This document shows positions 1 through 12,796 of a stretch of DNA of 64,000 bases, piece after piece. The notes beneath the pieces were generated by a model. That model was not told the origin of the DNA. It saw only the letters and a program-made list of their open reading frames with translations, and did no database searches. Location: positions 247,501 to 311,500 of the forward strand of contig JACVTC010000077.1 in the NCBI GenBank assembly GCA_016946835.1, written 5' to 3'. A program made the translations under genes and the position numbers. Every line of letters starts with the position of its first letter. Within the stretch, counting starts at the first letter, position 1. The stretch comes from Neocallimastix lanati (nom. inval.). Taxonomy: Eukaryota > Neocallimastigomycota > Neocallimastigomycetes > Neocallimastigales > Neocallimastigaceae.

Positions 1-360
1 TACAATTATTAGTATTATATTTTTTTCAAATTAAATTTTTATTTCTTATTATTGATATTATAAACTTTTTTTTTTTTTTTTTTAAATTTTTATTTTAATT
101 ATTATTATATCTAATTATTTGTTCTTACTATTATTATCTTTTTTTTTTAAAAATATTATAGTTCAAATTTTATTTTTATTCATTTTCAATTATTAATTAG
201 ATTTTATATTTTGGAGTTTTATATATTATCTATTTTCATATATATATGTTATTTATTTTATTATAGATACTAATATTTTTACTTAAAATATATATCTATT
301 TATTATAATATCTATTACATTATATAAACGTTTTTTTTTTTTTTTTTTTTTTTTTAACTA
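1..360. other. AT-rich gene-less stretch
   Basis: Nearly pure A/T with poly-T tracts near 67-83 and 330-355. I see no coding signal or RNA motif. Confidence 0.6.
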
Positions 361-648
361 TTAATTCTTAGGTTCGGGTGAATAATAAAATCGATGAACT
401 ATATATTTATCTTCCCAGGCAAAAGACATATTTCCTGAAGGTAATGAGTCTTCATAATCTCTGACTTTAAGAGAAGAATCATCATAAAAATCTATACATT
501 TTTTCATACCATTGTAACAAACATAAATATTTCTTTCATAACGACCTCCATATTTGAATTTTGTTTTTGCTTTCTTATATTGAATTATTTTTAGGCGTCG
601 TTCGTAACTGTCACTACTACTAAGATTTATATCTAAATGATATTCCAT
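361..648 (-). pseudogene. Orphan 95-aa ORF, probably a gene remnant
   Basis: The reading frame is open from an ATG at 648 to a stop at 361 and has normal amino-acid variety (Tyr, Arg, Trp, Cys), unlike the AT-rich noise around it. Upstream on the minus strand (649-760) similar coding texture continues, but it is broken by in-frame stops (for example just before the residues NAVDGGNGSK that lead into the ATG). This looks like the 3' part of a decayed gene. I do not recognise the family: there is no dockerin Cys pattern, signal peptide or catalytic motif. Bases 761-971 hold nothing further. Confidence 0.4.
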
Positions 649-971
649 TTTACTTCCATTTCCACCATCAACAGCATTTTAATAATAACCAATAAGATTT
701 CGAATTTGAAGAATTCAATTGCCATGAATAATATTTAATACTACTGGATAATTTAAATTTATCTTGACTTTGAATACTTTTTACCCCTTAATATTCTCCT
801 TATCCTTTATTATATTCATTTCGGAAGGTATGAACTTCGTATGTATCAGGAACATCATAAGATATAAATATTTTAAATAATAATAATAATAGATTAATTT
901 TTTTTTTTTTTTTTAAATTTTATTATATTTTCATTTATTTTTTTACTTTTTAAATATTTAAATATTGATAA

Positions 972-1236
972 TGCTAAATGTCACAGTTATATGTTTAATT
1001 ATATTGTACATTATACTACATTATTAAGTGTAAAATGTTTTTATTTGATAATATAATGAAGTGTAACGTTAATTGTTACCAAAAATGCTATACTAATATA
1101 GAAAATAATTATAAATACCATATAATGACATATTCTTAAATGAATATGGTCTTTCTTAATGTAAAAGCAATAAAATAAATAAATAAGCACATAATAAAAT
1201 ATAAATATCATTTCTGATTTTAAGTGTTTAATAACA
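972..1236 (+). repeat. 5' LTR of copia copy A
   Basis: Aligns end to end with the LTR at 15556-15834 with scattered substitutions. It begins TGCTAAATG and ends AACA. A slightly altered primer-binding site follows directly (1237 on), with one extra A relative to copy B. Confidence 0.8.
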
Positions 1237-1355
1237 GATTAAGAGTCTCAATGACTCAATAATTCATTAACAATTGTTAATATCAAAATTCAATATATTA
1301 AATATAAAACATTCATTAAATATTAAAATAAAGAAATATTAGAAGTCACATTAAA

Positions 1356-2466
1356 ATGACTAAATCAGAAAATTCAACAACTACAAGGATTTCTTACTTC
1401 ACCAAAAACAGCAAAGACAACAAATATATCAAGTACAACAATGAATGATACTCTTGTTGAAGTGGAACCTCCCAATATTCAAACAAATACAATTAATAAA
1501 TTTCATATTCAAAACTTTAAAATTATAAATGAAAACTTTCACAAATAGTATTCAGATTTAAAATTATTCCTTGATTCTGAAGAACTAGGTGATTATATAT
1601 CAAAGAATATTAAAGATATAAACACCAAGAAAAAACATTTAAAATATGACAGTACATTCAGGATTATAATATTGAACAGCCTCGACGAATATACAAAAAG
1701 TTTATTATATAATTGCACAAGTGTATATTTAATGATAAATGAATTAAAAGAAATATTTTCAGAAACAGGCCCTTCCAGATTATTTGAAATTGAGATGAAG
1801 ATAAAGAAGCTAGAAATCGAAAACGATGACTTTAAGCTGTATATAGATAATCTTAACTCATTATGTACAGAATACAATAACATGGCAAAATTACAAAATA
1901 AATCAAAACTAAGTGAAGAAATAAAAGTTTTATATTCTTTAGAGGAATTAAATAAAGTAGGTATTGCATATTCATTCAAATTTCTATATGTTGAAAAAGA
2001 CGTTCAAAGATTTAAAAGAAGACATAAAAAAACTAATTACCATAATTAAGAAAAATAAAAATATTAAAACAGTAGAAATCAAAGAAGTATATCAACATGA
2101 AGATCAAATTAACAGAGTCCGAAATGGGAAACTCCAATATAATTTCAATAAAGAAATAAATTCCAATGAATACTGCCAATATTACCATAAAAATGGACAC
2201 AATACTGATAACTGTTTTTTCAACCCATCCAATTCACCAAATAATAACTATAGGGGAGAAAAGAAAAATAATAATAATAAATCAATAAATAAAATTAAAA
2301 CTAAAAGAGTATCTTTAAGCAGGAATGGTAGTAAAAGAAACTTCAAATCTTATAATGTTAATTATGAAGAACAAAACAGTTCAGATTCAGATTCAGATCC
2401 TTCATTCGACTTTTGCTTCAATATAACAACTAATATTGTAAAAGATAATTTTAATAGAGTTCAATA
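1356..2466 (+). pseudogene. copia gag, copy A (broken)
   Basis: Homologous to the gag at 15953. It starts at ATG 1356, but a small indel near 1386 and a TAG at 1546-1548 (where copy B has the TGG codon of FHKWH) break the frame. Further frame changes occur near 2010. The C-terminal piece has a degenerate zinc knuckle near 2173-2215, in which the second Cys is Tyr (CQYY instead of CQYC). A Ser/Asp-rich tail follows. The protease that should come next is truncated just after the ES(W)IID segment. Confidence 0.75.
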
Positions 2467-2639
2467 ACTTCCAGGAATATAAAGGTAGATAAAGTAACTG
2501 CCGAAATCTTAAAGGAAGAAAATAATGCTAAGGAAGATAACAACAAAGAATCATGAATCATTGATGAAACACAAATCTGAGATAATACAAAAATTTATTG
2601 AATTTCATATACTTATGAAAAATACTTGAAATTACAATA

Positions 2640-3180
2640 TAAAGGAAGTAAGATCTGATAATGGTTTAGAATATAACAACTCTAATTTTATAAATTATCT
2701 TAGAAATAATGAAATTACATTTAATCATTCTACACCAGATGATCAACAACAAAATGGTCGCTCTGAAAGAATTAATCAGACATTAGATATCTACTCAGTA
2801 CTACTAAATTATCTCCTATTTTAAGGGTTGAAGCTATTACATGTGCATGTATATTGTACAATTTAAATCCGCATCAGGGAATTAATTTTAAAAATCCCAA
2901 ACGAACTATTTTTTAATAAGAAAAATTGATATATCTAAACTTAGAGTTTTTGAATGTAAAACGTTTTTTCTTAATAAATACAAACAAGGAAAATTTGAAA
3001 ATAATACAAAACCAGGTATTTTCTTAGGATATTCATCAGACTCTCCTAGTTATCGTGTCTTCACCATTACTTCAAAATCAATAATTATTGTTCGTGACGC
3101 ATACTTCAATGAAAGTACATTAGGTTTATTGGCACATCTTTTTTTTATTCCTCAAATCCCTTAGATAAATAAATTGAGGG
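2640..3180 (+). pseudogene. copia integrase C-terminal half, copy A
   Basis: Shows VRSDNGLEYNN, then STPDDQQQNGRSERINQT, corresponding to the second Asp and the Glu of the copia DDE integrase core. Downstream, the typical copia GYSSDSPSYRV-like segment can be read only across frameshifts (3000-3100). The first catalytic Asp and the N-terminal zinc domain are absent. Not functional. Confidence 0.7.
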
Positions 3181-4285
3181 GGAATTGCACTTACAATATC
3201 AATTTAGTCAATCTGTTTATCATAATGAATTTAAAATGAATGAAAACAAACAGAATAAAATTAATCTTTAAGATAATATAGATTTAATGGATGAATACAA
3301 TAATAAAAACATATTAGATAATAATTCAGAAAACGAAAAAATTAATGAGAATAATATTAATGAAGATAAAATTAATGAAAAGAGAATTTGTGAAGATTAT
3401 ATTAATTAAAATCAAAAATTAGCTGAAAATCAAGAGGAAATACTCAAAAATTAAAAATTGAAGAAAATATAAAAATTACATCAAATGAAAACCATTCGAA
3501 AACCTTACATGATAATAGTAAAAGTAATGAAAATAATTCTATTATTAATAGAAATAACGATAATAACATAAAGGGTATATAAATCACAAAAAATGATTTT
3601 TTGAACAAAAATGTGAAAAAAAGTTTTATTAATAAAAATTTGAATAAAAATTTTAAATTCAAATTTAAGAATAAATTAAAAAATTTCAAACCTTAATAAT
3701 TATAAAAATTTATCTAAATCAAACCTTAATAATTATGAAATTATAAACCAGAAACTTATTGAAAAAAGAATTGAAAGGAATCATAAAAATCTGGTTAATA
3801 TTATGATAATAAATAATACAATATATGAAAATATTAAAATTAATAACTATAATTCAGAAAATGAATCTAAGGACAGTTTTAGTGATCTGGAATCTTTAAA
3901 TAAAGAAAATTAAGAAAAACCATAGAAAAGAATATTAAATTTAATATTAAAAGAAATAATAAAATTTTCAATAAACAAGAAAACAAAAATGATAAAATTG
4001 ATAAAGAAAAAACGAAAAACTATCGAAAAAGAAAAAGGAAAAATTACCAATCGAATAAAGAAAGAAAAATGAAGGATAGAATATCTACATTAAATAAATC
4101 ATTTTTTTGAGAGGAAAATAGATTCAGATGAAAACGAAAGATGCAAGAGAAATAGAATTAATAATATTAATACGTTAATTTCAAAGAATTATGAAAAAGC
4201 TATGAATTCAGAAAATACAGACAAATAGAAAAATGCAATTAACAAAGAATTACAAAATTTATATGGAAATAATGTTATAAAAATT

Positions 4286-4567
4286 GTGGAAAACAAAAAT
4301 ATCCCAGAAGGCATTAAACCACTCGATGCTAAATGGGTTTTTTCTATTAAAGATAATGGTATATATAAAGCAAGATTGGTCGTCAAAGGTTTTCGACAAA
4401 TTAAAGGTGTTGATTATACTTGCACCTATTTTCCTACAATAGAAATGGATAGTTTTAGATTAACAATTTCTATTGCATCAATATATAAATGGGATTTAAG
4501 ACAAATCGATATTAAAGCTGCATGTTTGAACACTAATCTAGATGAGAAAATAGGGGTTATATTTAAC
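4286..4567 (+). pseudogene. copia reverse transcriptase, N-terminal fragment, copy A
   Basis: Reads KPLDAKWVFSIKDNG, ARLVVKGFRQIKGVDYTCTY and WDLRQIDIKAACLNTNL, the start of the RVT_2 domain (fingers and first palm Asp; the usual DVKTAFLNG segment appears as DIKAACLNT). It stops after LDEKI, exactly where the RT fragment of copy B begins. The few residues beyond are read through LTR sequence. Confidence 0.8.
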
Positions 4568-4568
4568 A

Positions 4569-5061
4569 GTTAAGATATTAGTATCAAATATTTTTAATTA
4601 CAATTATTAGTATTATTTTTTTTTAAAATTATAATTTTTTTCTTATTATTAATATTATAATTTTTATTTATTTATTTATTTATTTTTTATCTTAATTAAT
4701 AATTCATTTATAGAAATACTTATTGATATTTATATTAATATTTAATAATTAATTTGCTTTCATATTATATAAATAAAATGAATTTAATAACAGTTAATAA
4801 TTATATTTTTTAAAAGCACATTTTCATCGTTATTATTATTTATATCTTTATATATTTTAAATTAATTATGTTGAAAAACGAATACATTTATTTTTTTTTT
4901 TTACAAAAAAAAAAAAAAAGAAAAAAAAAATAGGTTAAATCAAATTTTATATAGACCTTATGAGACATTTATTTAATTTGATAAATATAATATATTTATA
5001 TTTTTATAAATGTTGGTTTATAGAAAAAAAAAATTTTTTTTATCTGAAATTCCCATATTTT
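4569..5061. other. AT-rich gene-less stretch
   Basis: Poly-A/T tracts and no ORF with coding texture. Nothing recognised. Confidence 0.6.
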
Positions 5062-5074
5062 CTTTCATAGTGAT

Positions 5075-5499
5075 TTTTTTTTAGATTGGGATTAAAGAGA
5101 GGTGAGAACAATAGGGCCTCCAGTCTCTCTCTCTTAAACTTATCAGAATCTCATTGGATTCATTGTCATACTGTTTCGATATCGTCACGGACCTCCCTCT
5201 ATACAAGGCTAATATGAAAGACACTTCTTATACGCCGTTTTATACAAAGAGCTTCTTTTCAGTGATTTCTTGAACCATCATAGAGGGAGGAACAATTACA
5301 CTAATCCTCTCATAGATTAGATCCTCTCTGCACTAGCAATTATATTGTTTGGCAACAGGAATACCTACCATGGGGAGCAAACACCCTGAGAGAATTAAAA
5401 TCGTCCCATTTAAATTTAAGAGGTAATTGCGGGGTTGATCTGGAAACTTTATGTGTGTTATTCCAGAGTACTAATCATCAGGATAAAAACTAGAAAGAC
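5075..5499 (-). mobile_element. Retroposed structured sequence R1 (SINE-like), poly(A)-tailed
   Basis: A GC-richer island of about 425 bp bounded by perfect 13-bp direct repeats CTTTCATAGTGAT (5062-5074 and 5500-5512). The run of T at the left edge is the poly(A) tail of a minus-strand copy, whose 5' end is at 5499. No frame stays open. It is rich in potential stems: CCTCCCTCTAT (5192-5202) with ATAGAGGGAGG (5280-5290), and TCTGGAA/TTCCAGA near the 5' end. A tail plus TSD shows LINE-type target-primed insertion of an RNA. The parent RNA is unknown to me; I see no clear tRNA A/B boxes and no 7SL or 5S similarity. Confidence 0.65.
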
Positions 5500-5512
5500 C
5501 TTTCATAGTGAT

Positions 5513-5611
5513 AAATTAAGGAATTATTGACATTATATTAATAATAATATATATATATAAGATAATATCAAAATTTTTTAAAAATTTTCAAGATATTTTT
5601 TTATATTTTTC

Positions 5612-5642
<31 letters not shown>

Positions 5643-6211
5643 GATGAAAAAAATTTTATTAAATAATAGTTATTGAAAAATGAAGAAAAAAAAATTCATG
5701 AATAAAAATTACCAAAAAATTTTATTTTAATATATATATATAAAAAAAATTCATTATTAGTTTCATAAATGAAAAGGTCTCTAACTCTTCCCATTCATCT
5801 TTTAACTCTTTATGAATTGATATTTTTGTCGAATCTGTATTAAAATTTCTTCTTTGTCTTATTTTTTTGACGTCGACCCTTTTGAAAACAACAGGTCTCT
5901 TAATTTTCACTATTTTAACTAAATTTATATATATATGTAATTCTAAATATTAATATAAAAGTGATATTTATATTTATATATATTAAAATTAAAATAATTA
6001 TTTTTTTTGTTATATAAATTATTAATATAAACACATAGTACTATGTATATATATTTATAGCAATATCTTAACATATATGGACAGAGTTAGATTATATTAT
6101 ATATTTATTCGGTGTGTATATGTACTTATTTCATATGTTTTATAAATTTTTTCTTTTTACTATCTTAACTTTAAATTTATCTATTCAAAACTTTAAACAA
6201 TAATTTATTAT

Positions 6212-6258
<47 letters not shown>

Positions 6259-6723
6259 TTATATACTTATTTATTATAATTTTTAATTATTTGTAATTGC
6301 CTATATATATTGTTATTTATATATATTACTATTTATATAATTTTTTTTTTTTTTACATATTATTTATATATATTAGTTTTTATTTACATATATTATTATT
6401 AGTAAATATTTAAAAGCATTTATTATTTATTATTATTAATTATTATCATTATTTTATTATCAAAATTTTATATTATCTAGTTTAATGTTATTTAATATTA
6501 TTATCTATCATTATTTATCATAGATTAATATTTAATATTATTTGTATTGAAGATATAATTAAATATAAGTTAATATTTAATTATTATAAAATTAAAATAC
6601 AATAATTTTATAAAATATTTATAGTTTAATTTAGACTTTAGTTTTGCTGCTCACAAATCAAAAAAAAAAAAAAAAAAAAAAATTTTTAATGGATAGTTAT
6701 TAATTAATTTTAATTATAGTTAT

Positions 6724-6757
<34 letters not shown>

Positions 6758-6931
6758 CTTATTATATATATATATATAATGTTTAATTAGAAAATCGAAT
6801 TATCGAAATTTAAATTTATAGACATATCGAAATAATAAAAATAAATAGAAATATATAAATATAAAAATATAAAAATATAGAAATATAGAATTAATGAAAT
6901 TTAAAATAAAAAATACGAAATCAATGATAAT
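5513..6931. other. AT-rich gene-less stretch
   Basis: Long poly-T runs (about 6214-6257, 6728-6757), poly-A (6660-6682) and TA repeats. Apart from the weak ORF at 5722-5910, nothing is recognisable. Confidence 0.5.
5722..5910 (-). pseudogene. Possible remnant of a LINE ORF C-terminus
   Basis: A 62-aa frame containing KRVDVKKIRQRRNFNTDST. The LINE ORFs at 23-29 kb have a segment SVDV(V/E)xIRH near their C-termini with the same GTCGACGTC core. The resemblance is short, and no LINE 3' end is attached, so this is only a suggestion. Confidence 0.25.
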
Positions 6932-6945
6932 TATTTTATTTATGT

Positions 6946-7357
6946 TCAGGTAAGTATTATACCCATTTGATACCCCTAATTCAACTTTCATCGATTTACA
7001 CTTCTTGCAGGCCTGAGAGGGTTGAGTGTGTATGGCAAGTTTCTTAAGAGGAGATACCCAACATATGGTGACATATGAAAAATTGAATTATCCTTACTTA
7101 TAGGTATGTTATGGAGCGGCTGTCACATGATACCAGAGATTGTGGCTGCAAGACCCAATTGTAAGATTATCGTACAATGACAAGCAGTAATTATACTTGG
7201 GTAAGGAGCGCCAATGCAGAGTAACTGTAAGGCAGTCCAGCAGGGACGGGACCACCTACTAAGTAGGAAGTTAGATAAGGGCTCTAGTAATAAACCATTG
7301 TGTGTCTACGGATGTGCAGCTGGGGAGAAATCCTGCTACTGTCGTTAAAAAAAAAAA
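6946..7357 (+). mobile_element. Retroposed sequence R2 (SINE-like), poly(A)-tailed
   Basis: A GC-richer island of 412 bp ending in 11 A, flanked by perfect 14-bp direct repeats TATTTTATTTATGT (6932-6945 and 7358-7371). No frame stays open throughout. A segment near the 5' end (6951-7012) looks like an unspliced GT...AG intron (GTAAGTATTA ... CTTCTTGCAG), so the source may be an intron-bearing transcript. The 3' part (AGCTGGGGAGAAATCC near 7318) is not related to R1. Origin unknown: it could be a SINE, a truncated LINE of another clade or a processed non-coding RNA. Confidence 0.6.
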
Positions 7358-7371
7358 TATTTTATTTATGT

Positions 7372-8369
7372 ATTTTTAAGGTTCAATGACTTATTTGTAA
7401 TTCATATATAGTAATTATTAATATAGTATATATAGTATATATATATGATATAATATATGAAATTTTAATTCAAAAAAAAAAAAAAAAAAAAAAAAAAGAA
7501 ATAATAATAATAAAAAATTATTTTTACTTTTAGTGATTAACTTTTACCCCTGAATTTTTACAGATTCTTCCTTTATCTTTTGTTTCTATTGCCTTTCAAT
7601 TAGTGGTTTGTAATATATTAATAATTTATTATTATTCAATATATTTCAATTATTATTTATCATATATTAATTATTATTACTATTTGTTATTTATTATTTA
7701 TTATTTATTATTTATTATTTATTATTTATTTATTTTTATTTATTATTTATTATTTATAATTTATATTTAAGATTGTTTATAAACATTTATTATTATTATT
7801 TATGTTTTAAATATTGTATAATCATTAATATATATATATACATATATATATGAATCGATTATTTAATAAAATGGATTACATAAATATATCATAAATTTAT
7901 TATATTTTATAAAATATATATATTATTTAAATTGTTTTAAATTGCTTTTATTGTTTTGCCTATAATAATATATAAAAAATTTTTAAAGGAAAAAGAATAT
8001 AAAATTTGTAATAATTTTTTTTTTTAAAAACTATTCTTAAAATAAATTTTAAATTTTGATAAAAATAAACATTAATAATAAAGTTATTCAATAATTTAAG
8101 ATTAAAAATAAAATATAAAAATTATATAATAATATAATTCTTTTTATTATAGCACCAATTTTTATTTTTTATTTTTTTATTAAATTATTATTATAATATA
8201 TATGAAATATATTACTAAATAGTCGAGACAATAAGGATAAATTGGATATAATATAAATTATATTAAATACATTGTTACCCCAACCTTCATTTTATATACC
8301 TACCTTAAATTATCAAATATAATAATAGTTTATAATAAATATAAAGTATAAGTGTTTAAATAAGTAAAT
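7372..8369. other. AT-rich stretch upstream of the 8370 gene
   Basis: Poly-A (7473-7497) and TTATTA-type repeats (7677-7756). It presumably contains the promoter and 5' UTR of the gene at 8370; no element stands out. Confidence 0.4.
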
Positions 8370-10432
8370 ATGAAAGAAATATCAACATATCATTCTCCAT
8401 TATTTAATAAAACATTATTAGAATTAACAGATTTGAAAAATTCTCAAACAAGATCATCCTTATCTGCATCAAGGCCTGTCTTGCCACCGAGAGTATCTTC
8501 AAAAAGTATTTATTTAATATTATTTATTGCATAGTTATTTTATTATTATAAGTAATAATTGCATATTAATATGAAGAAAAAAAAATTGTGAAAAAAAAAA
8601 GATTTTAATCAAAAAATTGTTTTTTAGTATTAGTAAATATTATTTTAGTAATTCAATTAATATATTAAGTTTATTAATTACAATTGAACCAAAAAAAAAA
8701 AAAAAAAAAATAATAATAATAATAATAATAGTAATAATAATAATAATATATTATTGATTTATTATTTCTAACTAATTTTATAACATATATATAAACATTT
8801 CATATATAATTATAACCATAAAAATTTTAAAATTTTAATATTAAAGTAATAGAAAAAAATATTTTAAATGACGATATATTGGGATTCTCGAATGTAAATG
8901 AAAATGTTCAATTAGATTCATTTCTTGAAACATATGATAGAATTTCAAATTCTATTAGAATAGGCTTAGGAAATAATCATTTAATCCCAAAAAAGAAAAG
9001 AATTATGATAAATGATAAATTCATGCATGATTTGGCAAATAATAAAATAAATAATAAAAACTATTCACTAAATGTTAGTCCTTGTATTACTATGAAACCA
9101 ATTGTAGATATTCTACTAAAATCAATAGAAGTTGTTGTAAACGAAAAAAGTAAAGATATATAAAATTTTTATATCTTATAAATGTTTTCTTTAAAAAAAT
9201 TAAGAAAATAAAAATAAAAATAATAGAAAAAATATTAATATAAATATAAATATAAATAAGCCTAAAAAATGAAATTTAAAATTAATTTATTTTATAATTA
9301 TATGTATAAATTATATAATTTCATATTAAATATATTAAATTAATGAACAAAAACAATAATATATATTATTTAATATAGCAAAATCACAAAATGATAATTT
9401 AAAATTAATTGAAGGTAATAAAAAGTTGTTAATTATAAATAATAGTATTACATTTAGAAATAAAAATAATTATATATATATATATATTTTTATAAAAAAA
9501 AAAGTTATAAAAATTAAAAATTAATATAATTTATATATATAATATTAAATGGTATATTTTATATTTTTAATATATATAAAGATAATAGAAATGGTATTAC
9601 TGGTTTAGGCATATCAGAATCACCTCAAACATCGCCTTCTGTTATTATTACAAGTACAGAAAATAATAAAGTACAGAGTGAAGATCCAGTAGAAGATGAT
9701 ACTAACTTAGTTAATGTATATAAAGGAAATAAACATAATTGTGGTGACAATAGTGATAGTATTATAGTTAAAAGTCCAACAGAGGAATCAAATAATACAG
9801 AAAATATAAATTCGAGCCTATATAGTGATAGTATCATAGTTAAAAGTCCAACAGAGGAATCAAATAATACAGAAAGCATCAATACAAGTCTAATACATGC
9901 CAATACTACCAATACGTTAAGCACATTCCTATCATTAAAGAGTTATAAAACTCTTAAAGGTGAAGGTAAAGCTTACAAAGATATATTATTGGATTCTGAA
10001 TCTTTTAAGCAATTATATAATTCAATTTCACGTGATATCAACCTTATTGAAAGTATAACAAAGTCTGAGAAGGAACCAATAGAACCTATGTCTTCCACAC
10101 AAAATGATATATCTGATACTTACTTTATTTCTAACCAACATATTGAAATAAATAATATAGAAATGAATGAAAATAATATTAATGATATATTATTTAGTAC
10201 CGATTCCATATCAAAAATTCACAATGATTTTTCTACTGATTTAAGTACCATTGATAAAACAATAGTAAATAAATCTCTTGCTGATGAAAATCAATTGAAA
10301 AAAGAAAATCGTTTAAATATTTCAAAGAATTATTATTTAAATGAAGTTAATTCAAATATATCAACCCATGATATTCAATCATCAGATCTACTAGAAAATA
10401 ATCAATCTGATTTCCCTTCAACTTCATCGATA

Positions 10433-10511
<79 letters not shown>

Positions 10512-12796
10512 TTAATAATCAAGATGAAAGTGAAATTATTAATAACACTCAAGCACTTAATCCTCCTGTAAAATTATTAAGAAGAAATTCATCCTTAGAT
10601 AGAAAAAGAGATTTGTCTAAGAAATATGATTCACTTCCAATACAAAATTTAAAAAATAAAAATGGTATTACAGGAATAATGGATAATCAATATGGAAAAT
10701 TTAATTCTGATAATTATATTGAACATCAAAATAATTATTCACAATTTATAAATGCTAGTGATTCTAGTAATACTGACATTACTAATAATTTTAATAATGC
10801 AAATATCAATACTAATACTGATAATAAACCAATCATCAATAAATTGCCATTGCTTACAATACGTAGATCATCAATGAGTAAAAAACATCAAAGTATTAAT
10901 TTTCCAATTAGGAATGGTAATCAAAGTAATGAGATTGTAAATTCAGAAAAATCAACACAAGATAATCATAATAACAATAGTAATGACAATAATAATAATC
11001 TATTACTAAATAATATGAAATATCATTTTAATAATATGAATAATAAAAGATTTAGTACTAATATAGGTAGTATGAATAGAAATGATAGTAATAATAATTA
11101 TAACATCAATAATAATAACATTCATAGAATGAATCCTGTACTTTATACACCAAAGCGTTCCCCAGATGCTAGTTTAAAAAATAAATCAACTAAGCAAATA
11201 AATTCTCCTGATACTGATACTAACTTTAAAAATATGATAAATACGCCAAAGCGTTCTCAAGATTTTAGCTCAAGAAATAAAGTAACTTCACCAAAACACT
11301 CTCAAGATGTGGACCCAACTGGTACATCAGCATTATCTATTGAAATCCCACCAATACCTGATAATATGGAAAAACAAAAATCATCTAGAATGAGTAAAAC
11401 AATTTCATATATTAAAGCTTTATCCCCTCAAAGTTTAAATAAAAAATCAAGTAAAAGTGAAGTAGAATTACCAAGTATTGTTTTGTTTGATGACGATAAT
11501 CGTTCACAAAGCAGTACTAAAAGTAAACGTTTTAGTATTACAAGTTTGAAAAATAAAGTGATTAGAAAGGCTAGTAAAGATAGTTATAAAAAAAATAGTA
11601 AAGATCATCAACGCAATAGTTCTATACCTAATGTATCCGCAATTCAACTTTATGACAATTCTTCCCCAGAGTTATTAAAATATATTCCTAATTCGCCCCT
11701 CCAACAACAAATAAATGAAGATTCAGATTCATTTATGCCAAATTCAAATGATCATTCAGTAATTAGTAAAACTTCACATCCTTTAATTCATAATACAAAT
11801 ATTAATATTAATAATTCTATATCTTTTGAAAAAGATAAAAATATAAATAATTCAAAGAAAATAAAAAAGCAAGAAATCAACATAAATAAAAGTAATCAAG
11901 TGATAAATACATATGAAATTAATAGATTTGAAAACCAAAAAATTAAAAAAGATGATAATAAAGAAAAAATAAAGATAAATGAAATTAGTAGAATTGAAAA
12001 TCAAGAAGTGAAAATTAATAAAAATAAAGGAAAAGAAGAGAAAAAACCAGATGAAAGGGAAATAGATGAAAATAAAATTATGGATGATGATAATAATAAT
12101 GAATGGATAGATGAAATTGATTATGATAATAATAATAATAATAATAATAATATTAATAATCATAATCATAATACTGTTGTTGGTCTAAAAAAATCAGGAA
12201 CAAAAAATAAAAAACATTCAAGAAGAAATAAACATAATAATGAATATAGTGGAAATTCTATTAAAAAAGGAAAAAGTACAATAAAAACATTAGAAAAAAG
12301 TGGTTCTATAGTAAATAAAAATCGTTATCGTGATGGAAGTATCCGTTACAGAAGATCAACTAAGAAATATACAATAATTAAAAATGGAAGAAATCTTACT
12401 CCTAGTTCATCATTAACAAAAAATGTTAACGCTTCTTCTCCAGCATTTATCAAAAAACCTACATTAAATTTACCTCAGAATATAGCAACTAAACAAACTA
12501 TTCCTGATGAAATTAAATCAGATCTTAATCAACCAGTCTTTGTCACAGAAGATAATAATCAAAATTCATCACGATTCCTTTCTCCTAATCATATAGGTGT
12601 TGCTTCTAATTCTAAAGGAGATACATCTTTTACTTCAATATCAGGTGTTTCGACAGTTTCTAATGTTTCTTCTGTAAAATTAAAGAAAAATATTATGAGA
12701 AAAATTTTTCATTTAAATTTTAAGAAAAGACAAAATAAACTTAATCAACAACCTGTTAATAGAGCTGATAAAGAAAATTATTTTTCTAATAATTGA
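8370..12796 (+). CDS. Asn/Ser-rich protein of unknown function, four exons
   Basis: Model: exons 8370-8505, 8847-9149, 9379-9414 (a 36-nt micro-exon) and 9582-12796. All introns are GT...AG and all phases close, giving 1,229 residues. Exon 1 encodes MKEISTYHSPLFNKTLLE; exon 2 joins as VSSK-I-IEKNILNDDILGF; the micro-exon encodes KSQNDNLKLIE. The last exon carries two tandem 24-residue repeats (DSIIVKSPTEESNNTE..., about 9755-9898), a pure poly-Asn tract (about 10434-10511), repeated (S/T)PKRSxD motifs (about 11150-11310), many basic Ser-rich patches (RRSS, KRFSIT) and a Lys-rich C-terminus ending in ENYFSNN. There is no signal peptide, membrane segment or recognisable domain. The Ser/Arg patches could be phosphorylation sites of a cytoplasmic regulatory or scaffold protein, but that is speculation. 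The start is the first ATG of the open stretch; an earlier exon cannot be excluded. Confidence 0.75.

Larger units (their letters stand above)
972..4568 (+). mobile_element. Ty1/copia retrotransposon copy A, decayed
   Basis: A relative of the copia element at 15556-19125, with older LTR and gag sequence. Order: 5' LTR (972-1236), damaged gag, half an integrase, a low-complexity linker (about 3180-4280) and the N-terminal RT. The RT stops abruptly and is joined to the last 13 bases of the LTR (GTTATATTTAACA, 4556-4568), so the rest of pol and most of the 3' LTR are deleted. Protease and the N-terminal half of integrase are missing too. Flanks are GATAA (967-971) and GTTAA (4569-4573), a plausible 5-bp TSD with one mismatch. 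Confidence 0.8.

Noticed and set aside
9625-9924. 99-aa minus-strand frame with repeated FDSSVGLLT
   Set aside because: Shadow of the tandem 24-residue repeat on the plus strand, which is part of a spliced gene.
11852-12169. Ile/Phe-rich minus-strand frame
   Set aside because: Antisense of the Asn/Lys-rich last exon of the 8370 gene.
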